The notes under the pieces are model-generated. The model saw nothing but the letters and a program-made list of their open reading frames with translations, was not told where the DNA came from and did no database searches. The position numbers and the translations under genes are program-made. Positions 44,378 through 56,700 of a stretch of 64,000 nucleotides of DNA are shown piece after piece; position 1 is the first letter of the stretch, and every line of letters starts with the position of its first letter. Source of the DNA: Corbicula japonica. Lineage: Eukaryota; Mollusca; Bivalvia; Venerida; Cyrenidae. The DNA is taken from assembly GCA_038501625.1 (NCBI GenBank), contig JAZAYU010000116.1, positions 1,426,001 through 1,490,000 of the forward strand. Direction: 5' to 3'.

Positions 44378-45572
44378 GTTTTTGTTTATGCAGATGACAA
44401 ATTCCAAATCTTAGGTTAATAGGACAGGTACTTTATAAGTTATTAGCAACATTAGGTTTCAAACTAGTAATCTGAAAGGGGCTTAACTCAAATAGGAGTT
44501 ATCATTCTTGTTGTGGTTTCATTCAAGCAGATATTCCAATAGCACAAGTACTTTCAAAGTTATAAGCACCATTAAATTTCATATCAAAATCATTTGAAAG
44601 GGGCTTTAGTCAAATAATAGTGGGCAAGATTGCACTTTAGCGGGCGCAGGTCGGCCATGTTGTTGTTTACAATGTCAGCCATTTTGAATCTCCTGTCAAA
44701 CTCTTTCAAAATGCCTAGTGACGTTTGAGCGATAAAAAGCAGGGGTGTGGGGGCGGCAGAACCCATAAAAAACAATTACTAGACTCGGTCACGTGAATAT
44801 TCGCGTAAATTGCAGTACTCCCTAATAGTGGAGCAAGGGTTATCATTCTTGTCACAAATGAATTTGTTCATGCAGATGACATATTCCAGATATTAAGCAA
44901 ATAGGATAAGTACTATCAAAGTAATATGCAACGTTAAATTTCATATTTAAATTAATTGAAAGGGGCACAACTCAAAAACATTGAAACAGGAGTTATCACT
45001 TTTGTTGTCACAAATGGATTCGTACATCCAGATGATATATTCCAAGTATAAAGATAATGGGACAAGTAATTTTAAAGTCATAGACAACATTCAGTTTCAT
45101 ATTAAAGTCATTTGAAAGGGACATAACTCACAAAATACTCAAACTGGAGTTATCATTCTTGAAGTCACACATGGCTTTGTTCATGCAGATATATATTCCA
45201 AGTTAAAAGTTAATAGAACAAGTACTTTCAAAGTTATAGGCAACTATAAGTTCCATATTCAAGTCATATGAAATGAGCATAACAAAAAAAAATAGCGAAA
45301 CGTGTTATCATTCTTGTTGTCACAGACGGCTTTGTTCATTCCGGTGATAATTACAATCCTAGAATTACGTGAATAGGACAAGTACTTTCAAAGTTATAGG
45401 CAATATAAACTTCCATATTAAAGTCATTTAAAAGGGGCATAGCTTAGAAAATAGTGAAACAGGAGTTATTGTCATTGTTGTCACAGATGGCTTTGTTCAT
45501 GCGGATGATCTATTCCAAGCATCAAGTTAATAGGCCAAATTACTTTCAAAGTTATAGGCAACATTAATATAT
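44378..45572. repeat. Degenerate ~155-bp tandem array, about seven units
   Basis: Each unit has gaaaggggcataactcaaa-like, ggagttatcattcttgttg, gctttgttcatgcagatgat and ggacaagtactttcaaagtt words in this order. Identity between units looks moderate. A 200-bp unrelated insertion interrupts it at 44618-44825. Confidence 0.85.
44618..44825. mobile_element. Insertion within the 155-bp array with ~8-9 bp target duplication
   Basis: The array sequence taatagtgg occurs on both sides of a G/C-richer block containing gcgggcgcaggtcggccatg and gtgacgtttgagcgataaaa. An 8-bp duplication would fit a hAT-like element, but terminal repeats are weak. Confidence 0.5.
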
Positions 45573-45795
45573 AAAAGATTGGGAACTACTAGAAGCTGCC
45601 ACTAGACTATTGAATCCATATAAGTCTACCTGCAATTGCAGGAGACACAAAACATACCGCAAGTAAAAATTTCCACAGCAACTATCGTAGGATAAGATTA
45701 CACTGGACCTAATTTACGATGCAAAATAGACATATGAAACAGCAGCAGGAATTACAGTAAAACATTACTAAGGAGAGATATTTTTAAAACATGGA

Positions 45796-46016
45796 AAAAG
45801 TAATAACTCTATGTAAAATTTTTAATCTTTAATTCAAATTGTTTGACACATGTCCTTTATCAAGAAATATACAGAATGCAACTTAATTTGTAAGAACAAT
45901 AAAACAACATTTAAGATAATAACTTGGATGTGAAAAATTATGAAATTCTTGATAAAGGGCATGTGTCGAAAAATTTGAATTAAAAAGTAAACATTTTACA
46001 TAGAGTTATTACAGTA
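45796..46016. repeat. Inverted repeat with ~68-bp arms
   Basis: The left arm (gtaataactctatgtaaaa, acacatgtcctttatcaaga) is mirrored by the right arm (tcttgataaagggcatgtgt, ttttacatagagttattac) around an 80-bp loop. Fold-back element of unknown class. Confidence 0.88.
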
Positions 46017-46399
46017 CTGATTTCACGCGTTTGGAAAAAGTAGTTTGGATAATGGTTTGGTAATATTTAGGAACAAAACTGTAAATAGTAGTGTATATAT
46101 CAGGGTAGTCTTAAATAGGAGTTTTACTGTAGTTGTATGAACTGTTCAATTCACCATGTCTTGACGTTTTGACTGACAACAAAGGTAGGTAGTTGGAATT
46201 ATTTATTCTAATAAGGAAATCAATCACAGCGTATCTTAACAAGTGCCCATCACTAATATACAAGACATTTAACAACTGGTTCAAGCAAATCACTACAATA
46301 AAAAGGTAACAAAGTACAAAGCTGCTATAAGGTTAATCAACATATATCATCACACTGGGTTGAAAAATACAAAGACATGATATACTTCAAAGTTGCTTG

Positions 46400-46630
46400 T
46401 TAATCCATTACTCAATATATACGCCTTTATTGCAATGTAGATACAGATTAGCCAGCAAATCTGTGCCATCTGATCTGATGTTGCATTGGTCACATCTTGG
46501 TCAGAAATAACCTAATAAATCTATAAGTGATCGGTGCAGATCCTGATTAAACAGGATGGATGTGCCTGCTGATCTGGATTTACATTGTTCACCCAGGCAA
46601 TAAAGGCATATATAGGGAGTAAAGGGTTAA
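46400..46630. mobile_element. TTAA palindromic MITE (family A), full copy
   Basis: Starts ttaatccattactcaatat and ends atagggagtaaagggttaa. Part of the left arm is deleted. Confidence 0.85.
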
Positions 46631-47264
46631 GCCAAAGGTTGCACAAACTTTCATTAAATGGTACAAAGAATTAAAACCATGATGACTGGAAGTTTTGGGT
46701 TATCTGTAAATCTAAGGTGTAACACACAATCTAGGATCTATCACTAATGATTTTGATCTGAAGCATTCACTTTGTTTGTTAACATCTTCACACTTTAAGA
46801 GCAATCTTTCTTTTTCATCGTTCTTTCTTACCAACCTAGTTTCAAAGCACTAAGTGAATAGAAAATCTTAATCATTAATGATTGAAAAATTATAAGGAAG
46901 CTTTAGCAATTTTAATGCTACAAAGAAAAGCAGTGAATTAAGTATGGTTTTCAATAAATATGAAAAGAAATCATTTATACCAAGTAGTAATAGTTTAGAC
47001 CAATATGAAACTTGTTCATGTATTCATATAGATGCCAGAGATTTAATATAACAGGGAAAAAAGCAGTATTATCAGCAAGAAAAGCATAACATGCTCTAGA
47101 CATGTCCTTGAAAAAATATTGTTTTCATAATCTGTGTATACACTGCCAAACTATTTCCATCTCGAATTGTAAAAAGTTTGGGATGAAACATCCACCATTA
47201 CAAGTACAAGATTTCCTGGACTTAAAGATTTTTAGAATTTCAAACAAATTATGTAACCATTTCT
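46631..47264. other. Intergenic, no recognised feature
   Basis: AT-rich sequence without coding signs or known repeats. Confidence 0.55.
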
Positions 47265-47437
47265 GCCACATACATCTATAAACCTTTATGGCATCTACAT
47301 TGTTCGCTGTTTTTGATTTTTGACCAAATAGCGAAATGTTCAGATCCTGATCAGCCAGCATGATCAATGTGCCGGCTTATTTGTATCTACACTGTTTGCA
47401 CATGCGATAATTGTGTATATATGGAGGAAAGGGTTAA
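47265..47437. mobile_element. Family A MITE, 5' end truncated
   Basis: Central and right arm: gttcagatcctgatcagcca, gtgccggcttatttgtatct and tatatggaggaaagggttaa. Confidence 0.8.
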
Positions 47438-47641
47438 GAAAGTATTTGTATGAATCAAAACCAGTCTGACATCATTGTCTATTAGACATATTCAGCACTT
47501 TCTAAAGTGAATATAAATAAATATGTACATCATTTATATAAAAATATTATGCAAAATAAGCTTACAGTGTTGTACTAGATATATCTAAGCTGTATATGCA
47601 AAAATGAGTTTTTTGTATGGAACAGTTACAAATATGTGAAC

Positions 47642-47750
47642 TTAACCCTTCTGTCACTAAGCATTGGCAACCAGAGTAGACCCAGTTCAGCTTGTGTATC
47701 CACACAGTCTTACCTGGTTCTACACCGTTAGCTATTCACTCTATACTTTT
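47642..47750. mobile_element. Family A MITE fragment (left end)
   Basis: Starts ttaacccttctgtcac, then gcaaccagagtagaccc. The right arm is missing. Confidence 0.6.
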
Positions 47751-47799
47751 TTGTAAACTTGATTAATGATCAGTTGAACACTTGTGTCGTTCTCTGGTA

Positions 47800-48195
47800 C
47801 TTTGTCAGATTAAAAAAATCCAAGTACAAAAAAGGGCATAACTCCATCAAAAAGACCTTGAAATTAAGAATTTGGCATTATCATCACAGTGTTGTCATAA
47901 GCAATATAATTTGGAAGTTTGATGAAGCAATATTAAGAAATTGCAAAGTTATAGCCAACATTTTCATATCAAAATCCAAGTACCAAAAAGGGGCATAACT
48001 CCATCATATGTGACCTTGACCAAAGAATTTGGCAATATCATGATGATGTTATCATAAGCAATATAATTTGAAAAAGTTTGATGAAGAAATATTAAGAAAT
48101 GGCAAAGTTATAGCCAACCTTAAGTTTTCGTGACAGACAAAAACATACCGACGAATGGACAAAGCTATTCCTATGTATCGCCTTTTCTACGAAAG
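47800..48195. repeat. Two-unit ~170-bp tandem repeat with pearl-like tail
   Basis: The words gggcataactccatca, gcaatataatttgg-aagtttga and ggcaaagttatagccaac-like each occur twice, about 170 bp apart. It ends with catagtgtttcacatttatg after a gcgaaac tail. Similar in style to the pearl-type elements. Confidence 0.7.
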
Positions 48196-48199
48196 GGCG

Positions 48200-49604
48200 A
48201 AACATAGTGTTTCACATTTATGGAAATGTGTTTTCATATTATAGTGACAACTTCAGCAAGTGTAGGGTCAAGCAAAATGATATAAGTGACATATATGGCT
48301 GTCAATATGGTAAGATTCTGTAAGTAACTTTATCATGTAAAGCTTTGTATGCATATCTTGAACTGACTGTTATGTGACAGATTTGCAATATATATGACCT
48401 ATACTGGCCTCTGTTTCTAGACATGTACTAAGACACTTGCACAGCTAACAACAAGATTTATTAATTCAATCAATGTTGAGCTATTTCAAACCTGTAAAGC
48501 TGTAAGTTCAGCTAAATCTGATAATGCTATTGACAATAATTTACAGCTGTGAATACTGTGGCTATATACATATACCTGGTACTTATGTAACAGGTTAATG
48601 TAAATTTACAATGTATGAAGCAATGCCCCAAAGACTGAAAGACCACGGTTATATGTTATGCAATGCTATATTATAACAAAGGAAACAATTATAGGAAAAC
48701 ACAAGTTTTACAAATCATTACTGTAAAATTAAAATTTTTAGCCTGGTAGCAATAAACTAGATGAAAAAATTACAAATGCATGTACATCTTTTGGCAAATT
48801 CAAAACAGAAATTAACATTTCTTCAAACATATTTGAAAATTATCTATTTACCAAATATTCGTAATTTGATCGTCAACTGTAATAACATCTCAAAAATTCA
48901 TTATGTGCTGTTTCAAATTTAATGGAAATCAGATTTAAAAAAACTCTAGGGAGATAACCAGAAGCTTTAGAAATAAATGATTCTAAAAGATGAGGTAATG
49001 AGAAATATTGAATCATGTACTGGTACTATACTTGCCATTTATAATTTCCCCTATCTTGAGTAAAAAAATGACAAAAGAACAGTAAGAGCTGCAGATGGAC
49101 CTTAAAAATGTTCCCCAATGTTCATCAAGGGTTAACTGTTTTCACTAGTACAAGCATCCGCCAAGTCCCCCCCAAAACAGTTCATCCTAGGTGACAGAAT
49201 TTTCTATCTTAATTGTGCAAGATACTATTTCTTGCATACCTTTTCTTATTCATAACATCAGTATATGTAATACTGTCTAAACTTTGTTTCAATACACTGA
49301 AATGTTGACATTATCAAACCTAATTTTCTAAATGTCACTTAATGGATTATATTTATGACATCAAATACATGATGATGTGACAAACTCATGTAAGTATATG
49401 AACAGTTCCTTTTCCCAACGGAAAGATAGAAATTTCCTTCCCTGGTATAATTTTAAACAATTCTCAGGAAAAATTAATACATTGAATAAATTTGCCAAGT
49501 TATCCATTTTAGCACTGTTGGCCATATTGTGAACTTAAGCCAAATAAGTTTTGAATTTATGTAAGATTCCAATGGTAATAAAACATTTTTCTATTTTTGT
49601 ATCT
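48200..49604. other. Intergenic, no recognised feature
   Basis: AT-rich region between convergent genes. No reading frame or RNA gene recognised. Confidence 0.55.
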
Positions 49605-49800
49605 GATGCCCATATTATGTGACATCCTTGCTGTCTGATCAGGATCTGCCTGCACTGTTTGCTTTTTGATTAATTAGGTTATTTCTGAACAAAAAGCAAA
49701 CAGCTAGTGCAGATCCTGATCAGACAGCATGTGGCGGCTGATGTGGATCTACACTGGCCGCACATGCGTTAAATTGTGAATATACGGAGCAAAGGGTTAA
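49605..49800. mobile_element. Family A MITE, left end truncated
   Basis: gctgtctgatcaggatctgc and its inverse gcagatcctgatcagacagc flank a small loop. Ends tacggagcaaagggttaa. Confidence 0.82.
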
Positions 49801-50319
49801 ACTGTTATATGTCCGCAGATGCAAACTGGACTGTTTAATTATAAACAGTCAGTAAATATTATAAACAAGCTTGGTTCCAAATTCTGAAATTTAACTTTGA
49901 TAAGAAAAGATGAGTCATATCCTATCCACCACAGAGTTACATGTTATAAATCAAACATATACATAATAGAATAAGTTTTATTTTTGATAATAAATATATA
50001 TTCCATAGTGTACAGCTACTGCAGCATTTGCTATATAATTGTTACATTCTGTGCAACATTTGGTTGAAAACCATTCAAGCTAAGTGGCTTGCAAAAAAAA
50101 TTAACAAACGCAAGTGAAAGAAACTCTTTCATGACTTCAAGGTTATTTACCACAGAGGTATCTGCACTATTTTTTGCATTCTTCAAACACAAGTACCCTG
50201 TACTCTTGCAATTAGAAAATTAGAAAAAAAACAACATTTCCATGGATTCCTTCCAAGCTTTTTTTGTCCTCAATCTTTACATGACACTGTCAATTGCTAT
50301 AATGACATGATCAAGGAAA

Positions 50320-50496
50320 GGTTTTATCACATGAGTAACCAGTATAGATCAGATCACCCTGAATGTGCAGGCTGATATGATTTGTACTGGACACCCATGT
50401 CATAAAAAAGCATATCCTTGGGGTTCTAGAAACTCTCCTTGATCTATACTGGTGGTCCGTGGGATTTGACTTTTAACCACATCTTACAGAGTTAAG
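50320..50496. mobile_element. Strongly diverged family A MITE
   Basis: gagtaaccagtatagatcag, gtgcaggctgatatg and cttacagagttaa are the recognisable parts. Confidence 0.45.
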
Positions 50497-50554
50497 CCTT
50501 GAAGTCCAGCTGAAAGACTGGTATCGTCAAGATGACTGTAGATATAAAACATCC

Positions 50555-50754
50555 TCAGTCTTGCGGGGATTTTTTCTCGGGAAGTTCTGGAGCATTCATC
50601 AGCTCATCTATTGTGTCACTGTTTGCCCTCATAAAGAGAATGATTCCTGCCTTGTAGGCGGCTGGTATACACACATGTGAGGTCTGCGGAGATTGAGCGG
50701 GGGACATCTGATCAGCCGGGCTGTACTGCTCTCTTAACATATGAACTATCTGAC
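50555..50754 (-). CDS. C39-like gene, last exon
   Basis: Acceptor tgtag; stop TGA at 50555-50557. Encodes QIVHMLREQYSPADQ, CIPAAYKAGIILFMR and a polar tail. Confidence 0.88.
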
Positions 50755-53700
50755 CTACAATATAAACATATTTAGTTACAACTAGGAATGCTGAGATGAT
50801 CAAATAGAATCAAATAATTGTCACCAGACTTGAAAGCTGGTGACAATTATTATTCTTTTCAGTAAATCGATGTCCATACTTTAATATCTTTGGGGTAGTA
50901 ATAGTAAGGGAATCTGCTCTGGCAGATTAAAAACATGACTGCCTTGAGCAATTCCAGCGAGCAAGTTGTCTGTTTGGCTGTTCTTTTGTTGGGGTAAATT
51001 GGAAATTAGGACAGAATACAGAGTTTCTGAAATTTTGAAAGTTTCTGGCTTATACTGAGGATATACTGTGTTCAGATTGTTGACATTTTATGATTCACTG
51101 AGTGACTGTCAAGTCTAGGAAAAACTAAAAAGGGCTTTGTTGCTGGTGTTTAGTTTCATCTCACTAATGAAATTCGTAAGTTCATGCCAGTCATGAAATA
51201 AACCGAAGCATAATAGAAAATTCCTTTCAATGTATTTCACAATTGCTCATAATTAAACCCAAGCAAAATCAAACCATTTTATAATGTGCCCTTAAAACAA
51301 TAATACAGTAAAAATTAAAATTAAATGACACCACACTAAGCAGAACAGAACTTCAAAATGGCATATGCACTGGCACACAAATCTTAGTGCTTCCTAAGTC
51401 ACTGAGCCGAGGAGCAACATAAAGACAAACCTAGGACATTCATAGTTCTCCAGCGTAGATCTTGCTGCTTGATGATGTCATTGAGAGGACACCAGTCGCG
51501 GAACCTGCTCACCACATCCTGACGTCGCACCAGAAGCACAGAGTCACTTGTTAACTGTTCCAGGATGACGTTCTCTGGCACAATCTCAAGGGGGTTTGTC
51601 AGGTATACACCTACATTAGTACACAAAATATTTATTTTCATAAACTGATATCTCAAATGCAGACATAACTGGATGTACTGGACAGTGAACATCATCCAAG
51701 AAAATCATTTAACATTAACCCTTTACTCCATAGATACACCTTTATTGTGTTGGCCAACATTCTAGTTCTACATGATCTACACTGTTCGCTTTTAGATTCA
51801 TTAGGGTTTTTTTCTGACCAAAATGCAACCAGTGCAGATCCAGATCAGATGGCACGGTTGCACACACATTAAAACACATATATATAGAGTAAACAGTTAA
51901 CTTATCAATGATTGGGAATCACACATATAGCACTCCCTAATAACAGTTTTACAGCAGGTGTTTAGATTTCAAATATTTAAGTTCTTATTATTATTCTTAG
52001 CTTATTTTTAAGAACATACAATTTTTATGTCTGCAGTCATTCCATACTTCTTAGGATTTCGGATATTGTTAAGAATACCAAACATATGGAAATTTACTAA
52101 ACAGTCCCTTGACATAAATGAAAACCATGTAATAATGTATCTAACATCTTAGCTTTCTATTTTCTATCTATTCTTGTCCCTAGTATATGTAATAGGTCTG
52201 CCAGGCTCTAGACCCCATGTTGTCGACTTCACAAATCCATTTCTATCTATTTCAACCACACCCACATTTACTGACAACACAATAAACTATGCCCACATCT
52301 ACTACTGACAGCATTAACTGGTGTGAACCTTTACTGTGCACAGTGACACCACCCAACACACCTAACAATACTGCTGACTCCAACTACTACACATACCTTT
52401 TCCTGCTGACTCCACCCACCACACCTAACAATACTGCTGACTCCAACTAGAATTATCACTGAAAGTGATTAAATACCCCCACATGTGTGCTTGATACTTG
52501 AACTGGGACTGCTTCGAATCAATGGCATAATGTGCCCCACTTTCAATCCAAAGTTTTATCACAATATCTCATTCCTTCTAAATTTATTGACCAGAAACGG
52601 TTTGAATATGTTAGTAACAGTGACCTTTACTTAACTTTTATCTAACAATTGTGTGCCAAAAATTGTTTATATATGTGAAGCTATTCATGAGAAATCGTCC
52701 AGAAACCATTTTTTCTATTTTTAGTAACAGTGACCTTCACCCCCATCAGGCCCAATTTCAATACCAAGTTTCGTCTTCACAGACACTACCTATATAGCAA
52801 TTTTCATCACAATATCTCATTCCGAACCAAAGTAATTGAGCATATACAGTTTTTTCTATTTTTAGTAACAGTGACCTTGACCCCATAGGCCTTACTTTGA
52901 ATCCCAAAAGTTATCTTCACAAAAACCATCAATTCACCAAATTTCATTTAAGAATCTCATTCCAAGCTATAGTTACTGAGTGGAAATGCAGTTTTGAAGT
53001 TTAAATAAAAGTGACCTTGACCTTTAACCCAAAGGCCCCAAAGTCAAACCTAACCTGTATCTTGTTATGTTACATCTGTGTCAAAAAAATAATTAAATCT
53101 ATGAAGTATTTCAAGAGTTATCGTCCAGAAACAAGTTTTCTATTATAAGTAACAGTGACCTTGACATAGACCCCACAGGTCCCAAAGTCGAACTCGACCT
53201 GTATCTTCTGATGTTCCATCTATTTACCAAAAAGGATTTAATCTGTGAAGTGTTTCATGAGTTATCATCCGGAAACCATTTTTCTATTTTAAGTAATACT
53301 GACCTTGACCCCACAAACCCCAAAGTCGAACTTGACCTGTATCTTGTGATGTTACACCTGTGTACCAAACATTTTAAAAATATTTGATGCCTTTCAGGAG
53401 TTATTGTCCGAAAAGCATTTTTCTATTTTTAGTAACAGTGACCTTGACACTGACCCCACCAGCCCCTAAATCAAACTTGACCTTTATCTTATGACGATAT
53501 ACCTGTGTACCAAAAATTATTAAATTCCTTCAAGACTTTCATGAGTTATCATCTGGAAACGAAGAATGCGACCGACCGACAGACAGACAGACCGACCGAC
53601 AAGCTCACTCCTATATACCCCCTCTAACTTCGTTTGTGGGGGTATAACTACTACACATACCTTTACTGCTGATTCCACACACCACACCTAACAATATTGC

Positions 53701-56700
53701 TGACTCCACTGACTCCACCCACCACACCTAACAATACTGCTGACTCCAACTACTACACATACCTTTACTGCTGACTCCACCCACCACACCTAACAATACT
53801 GCTTACCCTATCTACTACACGTACCTTTACTGCTGACTCCACCAACTACACATACCTTTACTGCTGACTCAACCCACCACACCTAACAATACTGCTTACC
53901 TCATCTACTACACATACCTACACTGCTGACTCCACCCATCACACCTAACAATACTGCTTACCCCATCTACTACACATACCTTGAGTGCTTACTCCACCCA
54001 CCACACCTAACAATACTGCTTACCCCATCTACTACACATACCTTTACTGCTGACACCACCCTCCACACCTAACAATACTGCTTACCCCATCTACTACACA
54101 TTACTACTGACTCCACCCACCCCACCAAACAATACTGCTGACTCCAACTACTACACATACCTTTACTGCTGACTCCACCCACCACACCTTACAATACTGC
54201 TTACCCCATCTACTAAACATACCTTTACTACTGACTTCACCCACCACACCTAACAATACTGCTGACTACAACTACTACACATACCTTTACTGCTGACTCC
54301 ACCCACCACAACTAACAATACTGCTGACTCAAACTACAACACATACCTTTACTGCTGACTCCACCCACAACACCTAACAATAGTGCTGACTCCAACTACT
54401 ACAATTATACTTCATTCCACCCACCACACCTAACAATACTGCTGACTACAACTACTACACATACCTTTACTACTGACTCCACCCACCACACCTAACAATA
54501 CTGCTGACTCCAACTACTACACATACCTTTACTGCTGACTCCACCCACCAGACCTAACAATACTGCTTACCCCATCTACTACACATACCTTTACTACTGA
54601 CTCCACCCACCACACCTAACAATACTGCTTACCCCATCTACTACACATACCTTTACTGCTGACTCCACCCACCACACCTAACAATACTGCTGACTCCATC
54701 TACTACACATACCTTTACTGCTGACTCCACCCACCACACCTAAAAATACTGCTGACTACAACTACTACACATACCTTTACTACTGACTCCACCCACCACA
54801 CCTAACAATACTGCTGACTCCAACTACTACACATACCTTTACTGCTGACTCCACCCACCACACCTAACAATACTGCTGACTCCAACTACTACACATAAAT
54901 TTACTACTGACTCTACCCACCACACCTAACAATACTGCTGACTCCAACTACTACACATACCTTTACTGCTGACAACACCCACCAGACCTAACAATACTGC
55001 TTACCCCATCTACTACACGTACCTTTACTACTGACTCCACCCACCACACCTAACAATACTGCTTACCCCATCTACTACACATACCTTTACTGCTGCTTCC
55101 ACCCACCACACCTAACAATACTGCTGACTCCATCTACTACACATACCTTTACTGCTGACTCCACCCACCACACCTAAAATTACTGCTGACTCCAACTACT
55201 ACACATACCTTTACTGCTGACTCCACCCACCACACCTAACAATACTGCTAACCCCATCTACTACACGTACCTTTACTGCTGACTCCACCCACTACAAATA
55301 CCTTCACTGCTGACTCCACCCACCACACCTAACAATACTGCTTACCTCATCTACTACACATACCTACACTGCTGACTCCACCCATCACACCTAACAATAC
55401 TGCTTACCCCATCTACTACACATACCTTTACTGCTGACTCCACCCACCACACCTAACAATACTGCTTACCCCATCTACTACACATACCTTTACTCCTGAC
55501 TCCACCAACCACACCTAACAATACTGCTTACCCCATCTACTGCACATACCTTTACTGCTGACTCCACCCACCACACCTAAAAATACTGCTTACCCCATCT
55601 ACTACACATACCTTTACTACTGACTCCACCCACCACACCTAACAATACTGCTTACCCCATCTACTACACATACCTTTAATACTGACTCCACCCACCACAC
55701 CTAACAATACTGCTGACTCCAACTACTACACATACCTTTACTGCTGACTCCACCCACCACACCTAACAATACTGCTTACCCCATCTACTACACATACCTT
55801 TACTACTGACTCCACCACCACACCTAACAATACTGCTGACTACAACTACTACACATACCTTTACTACTGACTCCACCCACCACACATAACAATACTGCTG
55901 ACTCCAACTACTACATATACCTTTACTGCTGACTCCACCCACCACACCTAACAATACTGCTGACCTCCAACTACTACACATACCTTTACTACTGACTCCA
56001 CCCACCACACCTAACAATACTGCTGACCCCATCTACTACACATACCTTTACTGCTGACCACCCACCACACCTAACAATACTGCTTACCCCATCTACTACA
56101 CATACCTTTACTCCTGACTCCACCAACCACACCTAACAATACTGCTTACCCCATCTACTGCACATACCTTTACTGCTGACTCCACCCACCACACCTAACA
56201 ATACTGCTTACCCCATCTACTACACATACCTTTACTACTGACTCCACCCACCACACCTAACAATACTGCTTACCCCATCTACTACATATTAATACTGACT
56301 CCACCCACCACACCTAACAATACTGCTGACTCCAACTACTACACATACCTTTACTGCTGACTCCACCCACCACACCTAACAATACTGCTTACCCCATCTA
56401 CTACACATACCTTTACTACTGACTCCACCCACCACACCTAACAATACTGCTGACTACAACTACTTCACATACCTTTACTACTGACTCCACCCACCACACA
56501 TAACAATACTGCTGACTCCAACTACTACATATACCTTTACTGCTGACTCCACCCACCACACCTAACAATACTGCTGACTCCAACTACAACACATAAATTT
56601 ACTACTGACTCCACCCACCACACCTAACAATACTGCTGACTCCAACTACTACACATACCTTTACTGCTGACTCCACCCACCACACCTAACAATACTGCTG

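Noticed and set aside
55763..56032. 89-codon minus-strand frame with repeated GVSSKGMCSSW
   Set aside because: Arises within the 62-bp array. The repeated GVSSKG comes from the copied exon end, and the frame closes in most units.
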